From Asaia bogorensis (GTDB taxonomy: Bacteria; Pseudomonadota; Alphaproteobacteria; Reyranellales; Reyranellaceae): DNA of 64,000 bases. The position numbers and the translations under genes are program-made. Position 1 is the stretch's first letter; each line of letters opens with the position of its first letter. Of the stretch, positions 54,161 through 61,640 are shown piece by piece. The notes under the pieces are model-generated. The model did not search any database and was not told the DNA's origin. It was given only the letters and a program-made list of their open reading frames with translations. Location of the stretch: contig CAMDCE010000006.1 of assembly GCA_945889625.1 (NCBI GenBank), positions 60,027 to 124,026 on the forward strand, read 5' to 3'.

Positions 54161-55224
54161 CAGGCAGGCTCCCTGGCGCCCTCGCCATGGTCGTCACTGC
54201 CTGTGTGGCGGCCGCGGCGGCGCGTGCCCAGACGCCAGTCATCGTCGACACGCATGTCCATGTCGATGGCCGACTCGAGCGCCGGGATGTCAATTGGGCC
54301 GGTGCCGCGCGCATTGCCATCGATCGCATGAACGAAGCGGGCGTGCGGCTCAGCCTCGTGCTGCCGCCGCCCCAGCCGGTGAACTTTCCCGCGCCTTGGG
54401 AATGCGACGCCTATGCTGGCGCGCTTCAGGCCTTTCCCGGCCGGTTCGCCCCGATCTGCGGCGGCGGCACGATCAATCCGCTGATCTATGAAAGCGCCGG
54501 TCGTCCGACCCTCGATGCCGCCACCATGCAGCGGCTCGAGGCACTTGTCGCGGGCTTCGCTTCGCGAGGCGCGGTGGCGATCGGCGAGCTGACGGCCCAG
54601 CATTTCTCGTTCAATGCGCGCCATCCCTATTTGGCCGTGACGCCCGACCATCCGGCATTCCTGAAGCTCGCCGACCTGGCCGCGCGCCATCACCTGCCGC
54701 TGGTCATGCACATGGAAGCCGTGCGCGGCAGCTTCGACGTGCCGGAAGGCCTGCGCCGCATTTCGGGCCAGAATCCCGCGCGCCTCGACGACAATCTCGC
54801 GGCCTTCGAGCGCTTGCTTGCCCACAATCGTGGAGCGACGATCGTGTGGGCGCATTTCGGCTGGGACAATACCGGCCAGCGCAACGGCCGCCTTATGAAG
54901 GAACTGTTCGACCGCCATGCCAATCTCTATGCCGACATCAAGCTGCAGCCGGGCAGCCCGTCGGCGCGCTTCATCGCCGACCAGAACGGCGTGCTGCGGC
55001 CTGAATTCATCGCCTCGATCGAGGCCGGCGCCAGCCGCTACATGATCGGTTCCGATGCGTTCTACGCCGTGCGGCCGGTTGCCGCCGAGCGTGAGATCGA
55101 CCGGTTGGCAGCGGTCAGCAAGGCGTTGCTGGACCGCCTGAGTCCCGACACGCGGCGGCAGGTCGGGTCGGAGAACGCGGCCAGGGTCTATCGGCTGCGC
55201 GAACGCGGTCTGCTGCAGCCGTAG
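54157..55224 (+). CDS. Exported amidohydrolase-related metal-dependent hydrolase
   Basis: 355 aa from a GTG. Residues ~1-25 form a signal peptide (GALAMVVTACVAAAAARAQ). The HxH metal motif is DTHVHVDGRLE. GEVAIGEL-like sequence, LPLVMHMEA, TIVWAHFGWDN and MIGSDAF supply the remaining His/Asp ligands of a TIM-barrel amidohydrolase. It is translationally coupled to the amidase, which suggests the two act on one nitrogenous substrate in different compartments. The C-terminal half is fairly standard. Confidence 0.82.
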   Translation: MTGRLPGALAMVVTACVAAAAARAQTPVIVDTHVHVDGRLERRDVNWAGAARIAIDRMNEAGVRLSLVLPPPQPVNFPAPWECDAYAGALQAFPGRFAPICGGGTINPLIYESAGRPTLDAATMQRLEALVAGFASRGAVAIGELTAQHFSFNARHPYLAVTPDHPAFLKLADLAARHHLPLVMHMEAVRGSFDVPEGLRRISGQNPARLDDNLAAFERLLAHNRGATIVWAHFGWDNTGQRNGRLMKELFDRHANLYADIKLQPGSPSARFIADQNGVLRPEFIASIEAGASRYMIGSDAFYAVRPVAAEREIDRLAAVSKALLDRLSPDTRRQVGSENAARVYRLRERGLLQP

Positions 55225-55339
55225 AGATCGCGACCAGGGCTTTTCCCAGAACGGCCAATGTCGGGAATCTTTTCGTCCAATTAGTTCTTATCGTCCGACC
55301 CGCCTTGCCCGGCGCGCCGACACGGGCAAGATACGGACC

Positions 55340-56683
55340 ATGAGCAGGAAACAACTCCGCCTCGGCGCCTTCATGCGCCCGGTCAGCATCCACACGGCGG
55401 CCTGGCGCTATCCCGGCGGCACGCCGGATGCCAACTTCAACTTGAAGGCACTGATCCAGTACGCCCAGACCCTGGAGCGCGGGAAGTTCGACGCCTTCTT
55501 CATGGCCGATCATCTGGCGGTGCTGAACATGCCGATGGAGGCTCTGAAGCGGAGCGCCACGGTGACCTCGTTCGATCCGCTGACGCTGTTGCCCGCCCTT
55601 GCCCAGCACACCGAGCATCTCGGCCTGATCGCCACGGCTTCGACCACCTTCGAGCCCGCCTACACCATCGCCCGCCGTTTTGCCTCGCTCGACCACATTT
55701 CGGGCGGCCGCGCCGGCTGGAACCTGGTGACGACCTCCAATCCCGACGCTGCGCTCAACTTCGGCATGGACGAGCAGATGGAGCATGGTGAGCGTTATGC
55801 CCGCGCCCGCGAGTTCTTCGATGTCGTTACCGGCCTGTGGGATTCGTGGGCCGACGACGCCTTCATCCGCGACGTCGACAAAGGCCTCTATTTCGATCCC
55901 GACAAGCTCCATGTGCTGGATCACAAGGGCAAGTATCTGAAGGTGCGCGGACCCCTCAACATCGCTCGCCCGATCCAGGGCTGGCCGGTGATGGTCCAGG
56001 CCGGCGCCTCGGATGCCGGCCGCCAGCTCGCCGCCGAGACCGCCGAGGTCGTGTTCGCTGCCGGCGGTCCGATCGAAGCGGGCAGGGCGTTCTATGCCGA
56101 CGTGAAGGGACGGGCGGCCAAGGCCGGCCGCGACCCCGATCACATCAAGATCCTGCCCGGCGCCTTCACCATCATCGGCGAGTCCCTCGACGAGGCGAAG
56201 GACAAGCGCGCGAAGCTCGACAGCCTGGTGAGCTATGACAGCGGCATCGCCGCCCTGTCGATCGCCGTCGGCCAGGACGCGCGCAAGTTCGATCCCGACG
56301 GGCCACTGCCCGAGATCCCCGAGACCAACCAGAGCAAGAGCGGCCGCGAACGGGTGATCGCGCTGTCCAGGCGCGAGAATCTCAGCGTACGTCAGATCGC
56401 CGGCCGTCTCGGCGGCTATGGCGGGCTTGCCATGATGGGCACGCCCATGATGATCGCTGACCAGATGGAGGAGTGGTTGGTGACCAATGCCAGCGACGGC
56501 TTCAACGTCATGTTCCCCTACCTGCCGGGCGGGCTCGACGATTTCGTCGACAAGGTCGTGCCCGAGCTGCAGCGCCGCGGCATCTTCCGCCGCGAGTACG
56601 AGGGCGGCACCTTGCGCGAGAATCTCGGCCTGCCGCGCCCGGAGAATCGGTTCTTCACCGGCACGGCAAAGGCGGCGGAGTAG
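55340..56683 (+). CDS. FMN-dependent monooxygenase, NtaA/SnaA/DszA-type LLM family
   Basis: 447 aa TIM barrel. LRLGAFMRPVSIHTAAWRYPG at the N terminus, FDAFFMADHLAVL, SFDPLTLLPALAQHTEHLGLIATASTT and GRAGWNLVTTSNPDAALNFG follow the nitrilotriacetate monooxygenase subfamily of bacterial luciferase-like proteins, which use reduced FMN from a partner reductase to oxidise sulfonates or amines. No reductase gene is adjacent. It starts 115 bp after the amidohydrolase stop and is probably separate. Confidence 0.92.
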   Translation: MSRKQLRLGAFMRPVSIHTAAWRYPGGTPDANFNLKALIQYAQTLERGKFDAFFMADHLAVLNMPMEALKRSATVTSFDPLTLLPALAQHTEHLGLIATASTTFEPAYTIARRFASLDHISGGRAGWNLVTTSNPDAALNFGMDEQMEHGERYARAREFFDVVTGLWDSWADDAFIRDVDKGLYFDPDKLHVLDHKGKYLKVRGPLNIARPIQGWPVMVQAGASDAGRQLAAETAEVVFAAGGPIEAGRAFYADVKGRAAKAGRDPDHIKILPGAFTIIGESLDEAKDKRAKLDSLVSYDSGIAALSIAVGQDARKFDPDGPLPEIPETNQSKSGRERVIALSRRENLSVRQIAGRLGGYGGLAMMGTPMMIADQMEEWLVTNASDGFNVMFPYLPGGLDDFVDKVVPELQRRGIFRREYEGGTLRENLGLPRPENRFFTGTAKAAE

Positions 56684-56687
56684 GCTC

Positions 56688-57533
56688 ATGTCCTTCGACG
56701 TTGCGGTCGGCAGCGCAACCGACGTCATGCGCATGGCCGATTGGGCGGCCGACGAGGGCTGGAACCCGGGCAACACCGATGTGCTGGCCTTCCTCGCCGC
56801 CGATCCCGGCGCTTTCCTGATCGGCCGTGTCGATGGCGAACCGCAGCTCTGCATCTCGGTGGTGCGTTATGGCGCGGGCTTCGGCTTCCTAGGTTTCTAC
56901 ATCGCCCGGTCTCCCGTGCGCGGCAAAGGTTACGGCATCCAGGTTTGGCGCGCCGGCATGGCGCGTCTGGCGGGCCGCAACATCGGGCTCGATGGCGTGG
57001 TGGCCCAGCAGGGCAACTACCGAAAGTCGGGCTTTCGGCTGGCCTGGAACAACGTCCGCCACGAAGGCGTGCCGCCGGCGAGTGCAAAGCCGCCGGCCGG
57101 AGTCACCCTGATCGACGCCCGCAGCGTGCCGTTCGACCGGTTGGCAGCCTACGACCGGCGCTTCTTTCCCGAAGCCCGCGATCATTTCCTGGCGCCGTGG
57201 ATCGCCTTGCCCGAACGTCGCGCGCTGGTGGCGTTGCGCGGCGGCGAACTCGTCGGGTTCGCCGTGATGCGGGCTTGCCGCGCGGCCTCGCGCATCGGCC
57301 CGCTCTATGCCGCCTCGCCGGACATAGCCGCGTCTCTTGTGGCCGACCTCGCGGCCGCGACGCCGGGCAAGCCGGTGGCGGTCGACGTGCCCGACATCAA
57401 CAAGGCCGCGGTGAAGCTCGCCGAGCAGCTCGGCCTCGAGCCCTCGTTCGAAACGGCGCGGATGTATACCGGCCCCGACCCGAAGGTCGATCTCGGCGGG
57501 CTGTTCGGCGTCACCAGTCTCGAATTGGGATGA
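56688..57533 (+). CDS. GNAT acetyltransferase with C-terminal Acetyltransf_18-like domain
   Basis: 281 aa. Residues 1-130 hold the GNAT fold (EGWNPGNTDVLAFLAADPGAFLIG, acetyl-CoA loop SPVRGKGYGIQVWRAGMA). The C-terminal part (~140-281) is a second half with RRFFPEARDHFLAPWIALP and PGKPVAVDVPDIN, as in YitH-like proteins. The substrate is unknown. It starts 4 bp after the monooxygenase stop, so the two are probably cotranscribed. A cluster of hairpins follows. Confidence 0.85.
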   Translation: MSFDVAVGSATDVMRMADWAADEGWNPGNTDVLAFLAADPGAFLIGRVDGEPQLCISVVRYGAGFGFLGFYIARSPVRGKGYGIQVWRAGMARLAGRNIGLDGVVAQQGNYRKSGFRLAWNNVRHEGVPPASAKPPAGVTLIDARSVPFDRLAAYDRRFFPEARDHFLAPWIALPERRALVALRGGELVGFAVMRACRAASRIGPLYAASPDIAASLVADLAAATPGKPVAVDVPDINKAAVKLAEQLGLEPSFETARMYTGPDPKVDLGGLFGVTSLELG

Positions 57534-57553
57534 TCCGCGGCGACCTCGTTAAG

Positions 57554-57690
57554 GGCGCAATATTGTTGCGCCGGGGGTGGTGCCGGATTTCGGACAAATT
57601 GGTTAAAACCCTTATGCCATCGGTATACAAGGTGTCCGAGGCAAGTCGGACACTTTCGGACGGTTGGCCCCTGACAGGTCGCGGTCAGGG
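57554..57690. terminator. Bidirectional terminator cluster (three hairpins)
   Basis: The 171-bp gap between convergent genes holds GGCGCAA (57554)/TTGCGCC (57566-57572), GTGTCCGA (57632-57639)/TCGGACAC (57646-57653) followed by TTTC, and CCCTGAC (57669-57675)/GTCAGGG (57684-57690). The middle hairpin is the best plus-strand terminator. The last would act on the minus-strand transporter transcript. Confidence 0.6.
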
Positions 57691-57704
57691 TCGTCCTTCC
57701 AGTC

Positions 57705-58589
57705 CTACCGGCCGCTGGCGCGCGGCACCAGCGCCAGCCAGAGCGAGATCACCGTCGAGGCGATGGCCACTACCTGCAGCGCCGACACGGGCTCGTGCAG
57801 GATGATCACGCCGCTCACCACGGCGACGATGGGAATGGCGATCGACGACAGGGCGGCGACTTGTGCCGGCAGGAGCTTGACCAGCGCGAACCAGGTCACG
57901 GTGCCCAGCGCCATGGGAACGGCGCCGGTATAGAGCGTGGCGGCCAGGGCTGCTGTCGAGGGCCAATGCGTCGGCATGCCGTCGATCACGATGGCGCCGA
58001 GGGTGATCGGCAGCCACGAGGCCACAACCTGCCAGAAGGTGAGCGACAGGCCCATGCCCGGCCAGCTCGTGCGCTTGACGATGAAAGTGCCGATGGCCCA
58101 GCAGAAGCCCGCGAACAGGCCCCAGAAAAGGCCCCACGGCGCGTTGGCGTAGCTCGCGAAGTTGGGCGCCATCAGCGCCACGACCGCCGCGGCGCCGATC
58201 AGGATGGCGGCCAGCAGCCGGCCGGTCAGCGGCTGGCGGTAGACGACGAAGCCCAGCACCGCCACCCACAGCGGCATGGTGTAAGACAGCACCGAGGCAT
58301 GTCCCGACGGGATGTAGAGCACGGCGAATGAGGTGGCGATGTTCCACACGGTGATGTTCATCATCGAGGCGGCGATCAGCGGCAGCCACTTTCCCCTGGG
58401 CACCATGAGAGATTCGCCGCGCAGCCGGACGGTGGCGTAGAGCACCAGCACCGCCGTCGAGAGCACGATCGTGCGGAAGGTAAGGACCGGCATCTCCGCA
58501 AGCGCGATGCTGAACAGCGGCCAGTTGGTGCCCCACACGAGCGTGAGGGCCGCCAGCAGCGCCAGCACCTTGGGAGACGCGCGGTCCAC
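57705..58589 (-). CDS. EamA/DMT family permease
   Basis: 294 aa with ten hydrophobic helices in two EamA halves. VLALLAALTLVWGTNWPLFSIAL at the start and WGLFWGLFAGFCWAIGTFIVKR in the second half are typical. These export amino acids, nucleosides or other metabolites. The start is a GTG at 58589, the only possible start after an in-frame stop. It is followed by the hairpin cluster and preceded by the DUF4864 gene 9 bp away on the same strand. Substrate not predictable. Confidence 0.88.
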   Translation of the reverse strand: MDRASPKVLALLAALTLVWGTNWPLFSIALAEMPVLTFRTIVLSTAVLVLYATVRLRGESLMVPRGKWLPLIAASMMNITVWNIATSFAVLYIPSGHASVLSYTMPLWVAVLGFVVYRQPLTGRLLAAILIGAAAVVALMAPNFASYANAPWGLFWGLFAGFCWAIGTFIVKRTSWPGMGLSLTFWQVVASWLPITLGAIVIDGMPTHWPSTAALAATLYTGAVPMALGTVTWFALVKLLPAQVAALSSIAIPIVAVVSGVIILHEPVSALQVVAIASTVISLWLALVPRASGR

Positions 58590-58598
58590 GATGAAGAA

Positions 58599-59030
58599 TT
58601 AGGCCTGGTGTTCTTCGGGCGCCTGCAGATAGCAGCCGTCGATGCGCCAGCTTCCGTCGGGCAGCTGCGTCATCGGGTAAATGGCGGTGACCGGCCGGCC
58701 GTCGGGGCCGACGACGTGGACCTTCTGCGCCGGCTGGCCGTGCATGTCGACGATTTCGCGAAAATCGAAGACCCGCGGCCGATAGACGGGTTGGTAGCCT
58801 TGGCGCACCATGTCCATGAAAACGTCGGGCTGGCCGAACATGCCCTGGATCGTTGGCGAGGCGTAGCCGAACGCCGCGTCGCCGTCGTCGCGACGGAAGG
58901 CATCGACCTGGCCCTGGATGATTTGGCGGATCGCCGCACGGTCGGCGGCCGACACGGCCGGCTCCTGCGCCACCGCGGTCGTCGCGAGGCCGAGCAGCAA
59001 GCCGAACAGGGCAAAGAGACGAAAGGCCAT
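58599..59030 (-). CDS. DUF4864 domain exported protein
   Basis: 143 aa. A signal peptide (MAFRLFALFGLLLGLATTAVA) precedes VSAADRAAIRQIIQGQVDAFRRDDGDAAFGYASPTIQGMFG, the DUF4864 pattern, an NTF2-like fold found in alphaproteobacteria. No function is known. The ATG at 59030 is chosen for the signal peptide; a few residues upstream are possible. It lies on the same strand as the EamA gene and is probably cotranscribed with it. Confidence 0.83.
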   Translation of the reverse strand: MAFRLFALFGLLLGLATTAVAQEPAVSAADRAAIRQIIQGQVDAFRRDDGDAAFGYASPTIQGMFGQPDVFMDMVRQGYQPVYRPRVFDFREIVDMHGQPAQKVHVVGPDGRPVTAIYPMTQLPDGSWRIDGCYLQAPEEHQA

Positions 59031-59082
59031 GGCTGTTACCTTAAGCCCATGACTCTCCATACGCGACTGCAGGAACGGCAGA

Positions 59083-59853
59083 TCAGCGTGGCGTGTAAGG
59101 CAGGGCGCCCAGCTGAATGGGGTTGCCGCGGGCCGGCGGCGCCTCGACGACCCGCCGCGGCGACGGCGGTGCGCCGCGTTGCATGCCGCCGGGGTTGCCG
59201 AGCCGACCCACATTGATGCCGTAGGAAAGTGCCGCCAGATTGGACCGTTCGCGGGCAAGGAAGCCGTTCTGGCGCGAGATCTCGGCGTTGAGATCGCCGA
59301 TCAGGCGGTCGACATTCTGGATCGAGCGGCTGGTGTCGCCCTCGATGCCGCGCAGCTGCTGGTGATCTGCCTCGACGGCGCCGCCGACGGCATAGGTGGC
59401 GCGCACGTTGTCGATCAGATAGCCCGCCACCGAGGCCTGGGTCGTCACCTGGCTCGCCAGAGAATTGAGCTGGCCGACGCCGAGCGTTATGGCGTCGAGC
59501 TTGGCCTGCGCCTCGTTCCACTGGGTGACCAGTTCGGGATTGCCGGGAGTCGTGCCGGCCTGCAGGCGAGAGGAAATGGCGCTGACCAGGCTGCCATAGG
59601 CCGAGGCATCGGTGCTGACCTGGCTGCGCGTCGAGCTGAGCAGATTCTGCTGCGTGGAGATGCCGGCAGCCAACGCCGTCTGATCGGCGCGGAGTTGTTG
59701 CACGCGCTGACGAACGGTCTGGGTCCCGGTCTGGCTGACTGCCGGATTCGCGGCGGGGCCGCCGCCAGCAGGTCCGAATCCCCCCCCGGGTTCACATCCG
59801 CTCAGAACGACCGCCACCAAGAGGACAGCGGATCGTTTGACTCTTAGCGCCAT
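59083..59853 (-). CDS. Hypothetical lipoprotein with helical repeats
   Basis: 256 aa. The lipobox LSGC (MALRVKRSAVLLVAVVLSGC) ends the leader. The mature part is low-complexity at first (EPGGGFGPAGGGPAANPA), then long helices rich in Gln, Ser and Ala (QRVQQLRADQTALAAGISTQQNLLSSTRSQVS and so on), and a Pro/Arg-rich tail. No family is recognised. It may be an envelope or cell-wall-associated helical protein. It stands ~50 bp upstream of the DUF4864 gene on the same strand. Confidence 0.75.
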   Translation of the reverse strand: MALRVKRSAVLLVAVVLSGCEPGGGFGPAGGGPAANPAVSQTGTQTVRQRVQQLRADQTALAAGISTQQNLLSSTRSQVSTDASAYGSLVSAISSRLQAGTTPGNPELVTQWNEAQAKLDAITLGVGQLNSLASQVTTQASVAGYLIDNVRATYAVGGAVEADHQQLRGIEGDTSRSIQNVDRLIGDLNAEISRQNGFLARERSNLAALSYGINVGRLGNPGGMQRGAPPSPRRVVEAPPARGNPIQLGALPYTPR

Positions 59854-60162
59854 CGTTGGCCTCGAAACTGCGCTGGCAACATCTATTGGGCGCCGCCGAT
59901 CCAGCCAGCCGGAAGATGTCCGGACAGCCTTGTTCGGGACACCAATCCCCAAATCCAGTGGGGGTCATGCTACTTGAAAGCCGGCGAAACCGAAAGCGTC
60001 GATTTCCAAGGAAACAGAGCCACTTGGCACCCTTTGTACGCGCTTCTTGAGGGAGCATTACACGGGCCGTCCGCGCCTTCTCGTTGGCTTGCAACGCCGA
60101 AGCAGTTTCATTAGGGTGCGCGCCTCTTCGCCGGACCCTTGCCAGGCAAGGCGCCCGGTCGT
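59854..60162. other. Gene-free gap before tRNA-Arg
   Basis: 309 bp between the divergent lipoprotein start and the tRNA. No ORF with a recognisable domain, no long repeat and no clear promoter was seen. The minus-strand frame across the tRNA (reading GAPEEIRTPNLLIRSQ) is the familiar antisense shadow of a tRNA gene, not a protein. Confidence 0.6.
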
Positions 60163-60239
60163 GCGCCCGTAGCTCAACTGGATAGAGCATCTGACTACGG
60201 ATCAGAAGGTTAGGAGTTCGAATCTCTTCGGGCGCGCCA
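60163..60239 (+). tRNA. tRNA-Arg (anticodon ACG)
   Basis: 77 nt including an encoded CCA. The acceptor stem GCGCCCG pairs with CGGGCGC. The D-arm is AGCTCAACTGGATAGAGC, and the anticodon arm TCTGA-CTACGGA-TCAGA gives ACG at positions 34-36. The T-arm AGGAG-TTCGAAT-CTCTT contains the TTCGAAT loop. ACG (read as inosine) decodes CGN arginine codons. Confidence 0.96.
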
Positions 60240-60353
60240 TTCTTTCTCTCAAGCAATCAAAGACTTAGAGGCAACCGCCTAATCGCCGAAGGAGGGGTGG
60301 ATTTTCTTGCCTTGATGGCAGCCCCCCCGGGTGCATGGTCATCGTCTAGCTCT

Positions 60354-60595
60354 TCAATTCATGAACCCGTGGACACCAAGCACAGCGGCGGCAGCTGTCG
60401 CCAAGCCAGCCGCGAACAATCCAAAACTTGCGTCGAGAAGCAACCCTCGATGTTCTCCAACAATGCGAGGCGGCGTGCCGGTTCAGTCATCACGCTGATG
60501 ACAGGCAAAACAACCGGCGTCACGAAGGCAACCCCGCCGATCCAGTGGATTACCGCTACGATGTGCACCGCGCGGGCCAAGGTGATGTCGTCCAT
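60354..60595 (-). pseudogene. Truncated membrane protein gene with internal out-of-frame deletion
   Basis: The 5' part from the ATG at 60595 encodes MDDITLARAVHIVAVIHWIG, then TPVVLPVISVMTEPARRLALLENIEGCFST, the normal start of a multi-helix membrane family (~150-180 aa). From here the frame goes bad and stops, but the +2 frame immediately continues as FGLFAAGLATAAAAVLGVHGF and stops at 60354, resembling the end of such proteins. The middle helices are therefore missing and the frame is broken. An intact paralogue is presumably elsewhere. Confidence 0.65.
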
Positions 60596-60732
60596 GTCCG
60601 TCTGCTTGCGATCCGTAGCACCCGCGGTCGCGAGGCGGTGCGAGAATGGCCGATCGAAGTGCCGCCACGTCGCAACTCGTGACGATTCGGACTCCGATGG
60701 GTGGCCGATGATCGCGACTAAGATGAGGCGCG

Positions 60733-61116
60733 CTATCCGGACGGATGAATACTTTGCGCGTGAACGTCGACTACCTTGAATGGCCGTTCGACGCCGTCGT
60801 GCTCGGTCACCGTTACATATTCGCCGATAACGAACCTGTGCCTGTCGAAACGGAAGATCGGCTCGTCATCATCATCCCCGGGTCTGTAGGAAAAAGCCCA
60901 CTGCCCGTGGGGGTGGTGGATTAGCGTGCCGGCCTCGTCGTCGGTTTTGTCCCAGAACCGCCGGACGGTGCAGGCGGCTTTGTTCTTCGACCAGCCCTTG
61001 GGATCGAGATGACCCTTGGCGTCGAGGGGCGCGGTGAACTCGTAGCCGTGGTGAGAGCTGCCGTTCGGAAACTCCGGCGTTCGGGCCAGTTCCAGGCGAA
61101 TCCTCTTGAGGCTCAT
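60733..61116 (-). CDS. Conserved protein of unknown function under an FNR/FixK-type promoter
   Basis: 127 aa. SLKRIRLELARTPEFPNGSSHHGYEFTAPLDAKGHLDPKGW, then FWDKTDDEAGTLIHHPHGQWAFSYRPGDDDDEPIFRFDRHRFVIGEYVTVTE: a conserved alphaproteobacterial protein without a function I know. There are no membrane helices. The ATG at 61116 has GTGGAG upstream. The FNR-type box and -10 box 30-60 bp upstream, and the adjacent ccoIS genes, point to expression at low oxygen. Confidence 0.72.
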   Translation of the reverse strand: MSLKRIRLELARTPEFPNGSSHHGYEFTAPLDAKGHLDPKGWSKNKAACTVRRFWDKTDDEAGTLIHHPHGQWAFSYRPGDDDDEPIFRFDRHRFVIGEYVTVTEHDGVERPFKVVDVHAQSIHPSG

Positions 61117-61143
61117 GTTTTGCTCCACGCTTGCGATGGCGGC

Positions 61144-61185
61144 TTTATCCCATCGCGCCAGCCTGCCAGCCATGATCCAGATCAA
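61144..61185 (-). promoter_or_regulatory. FNR/FixK box with class II -10 element
   Basis: On the minus strand TTGATCTGGATCAT (61172-61185) matches TTGAT-N4-ATCAA at 9 of 10 fixed positions. A -10-like GATAAA (61144-61149) has its centre 32 bp downstream of the box centre, the spacing of class II FNR promoters with the box at -41.5. The start site would be near 61137, 21 nt before the ATG at 61116. Confidence 0.78.
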
Positions 61186-61192
61186 ACGCCGT

Positions 61193-61297
61193 CACAGCGC
61201 GATGACTTTTGCTTCAGCCGTTGGCCCGGCTCCAGCAGCAAAGCGGTGCACGAGCCGGGCCGACGGCGCGTTTCGAGGGAAAGGCATCGCGCTTTAG
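61193..61297. repeat. ~105-bp nested palindromic repeat, copy D (inverted)
   Basis: This is copy C read in reverse, with a handful of substitutions (for example TTGGCCCGGC for TCGGCCCGGC and AAGGCATCGCGC for AAGTCATCGCGC). The minus-strand small membrane gene ends in the TAA at 61294-61296, again the edge of the element. The FNR box starts 8 bp beyond the other edge. Confidence 0.88.
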
Positions 61298-61482
61298 TCC
61301 GCAGACCGTTCCTGCTCCGCCTCATCGAAGGCGGTCTTGATCATCCACCAGCAGAACAGCACCCCGAACAGCGCCAGTGCCAAGCCAAAGGCCAGGATGC
61401 CGACGTCGTGGGCAGCCGAGGCCAGGAACAAGCCGACCAGGCCGAACAGGACTGACAGAATTCCCATGATCCAGTGAGACAT
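61294..61482 (-). CDS. Small membrane protein downstream of ccoS
   Basis: 62 aa. SHWIMGILSVLFGLVGLFLASAAHDVGILAFGLALALFGVLFCWWMIK has two membrane helices, followed by an acidic tail (AFDEAEQERSAD). Function is unknown. Its ATG is 11 bp after the ccoS stop. It ends in the stop codon supplied by repeat copy D. Confidence 0.72.
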   Translation of the reverse strand: MSHWIMGILSVLFGLVGLFLASAAHDVGILAFGLALALFGVLFCWWMIKTAFDEAEQERSAD

Positions 61483-61493
61483 CGTCTTTCTCC

Positions 61494-61640
61494 TCAATTG
61501 TCGTCGTCGTCGAACAGAATGCGGCCCGCCGCCCCGTCGGGGTCGTCGTACTGGCCGTTGCGCAGCGCCCACAGGAACGCTGCCAGAGCGAGCAGGCCCA
61601 GCACCAGCGCGGTCGGTACAAGAATTAGCAAGCTGTCCAT
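61494..61640 (-). CDS. ccoS: cbb3-type cytochrome oxidase assembly protein CcoS (FixS)
   Basis: 48 aa. MDSLLILVPTALVLGLLALA starts one membrane helix, followed by FLWALRNGQYDDPDGAAGRILFDDD, the CcoS/FixS signature (W...GQ[YF]DDxxGxxxRIL). It is needed for copper delivery to the cbb3 oxidase. Its ATG overlaps the ccoI stop (TGATG), so it is coupled to ccoI. Confidence 0.93.
   Translation of the reverse strand: MDSLLILVPTALVLGLLALAAFLWALRNGQYDDPDGAAGRILFDDDDN

Noticed and set aside
57599-57629. Promoter TTGGTT...TATACA in the convergent gap
   Set aside because: The spacer is 19 bp, no gene follows in that direction, and the region is dominated by terminator hairpins.
59792-60256. Minus-strand ORF across the tRNA reading GAPEEIRTPNLLIRSQ
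   Set aside because: This is the well-known antisense translation of a tRNA-Arg gene that is often misannotated as a protein; the tRNA is clear on the other strand.
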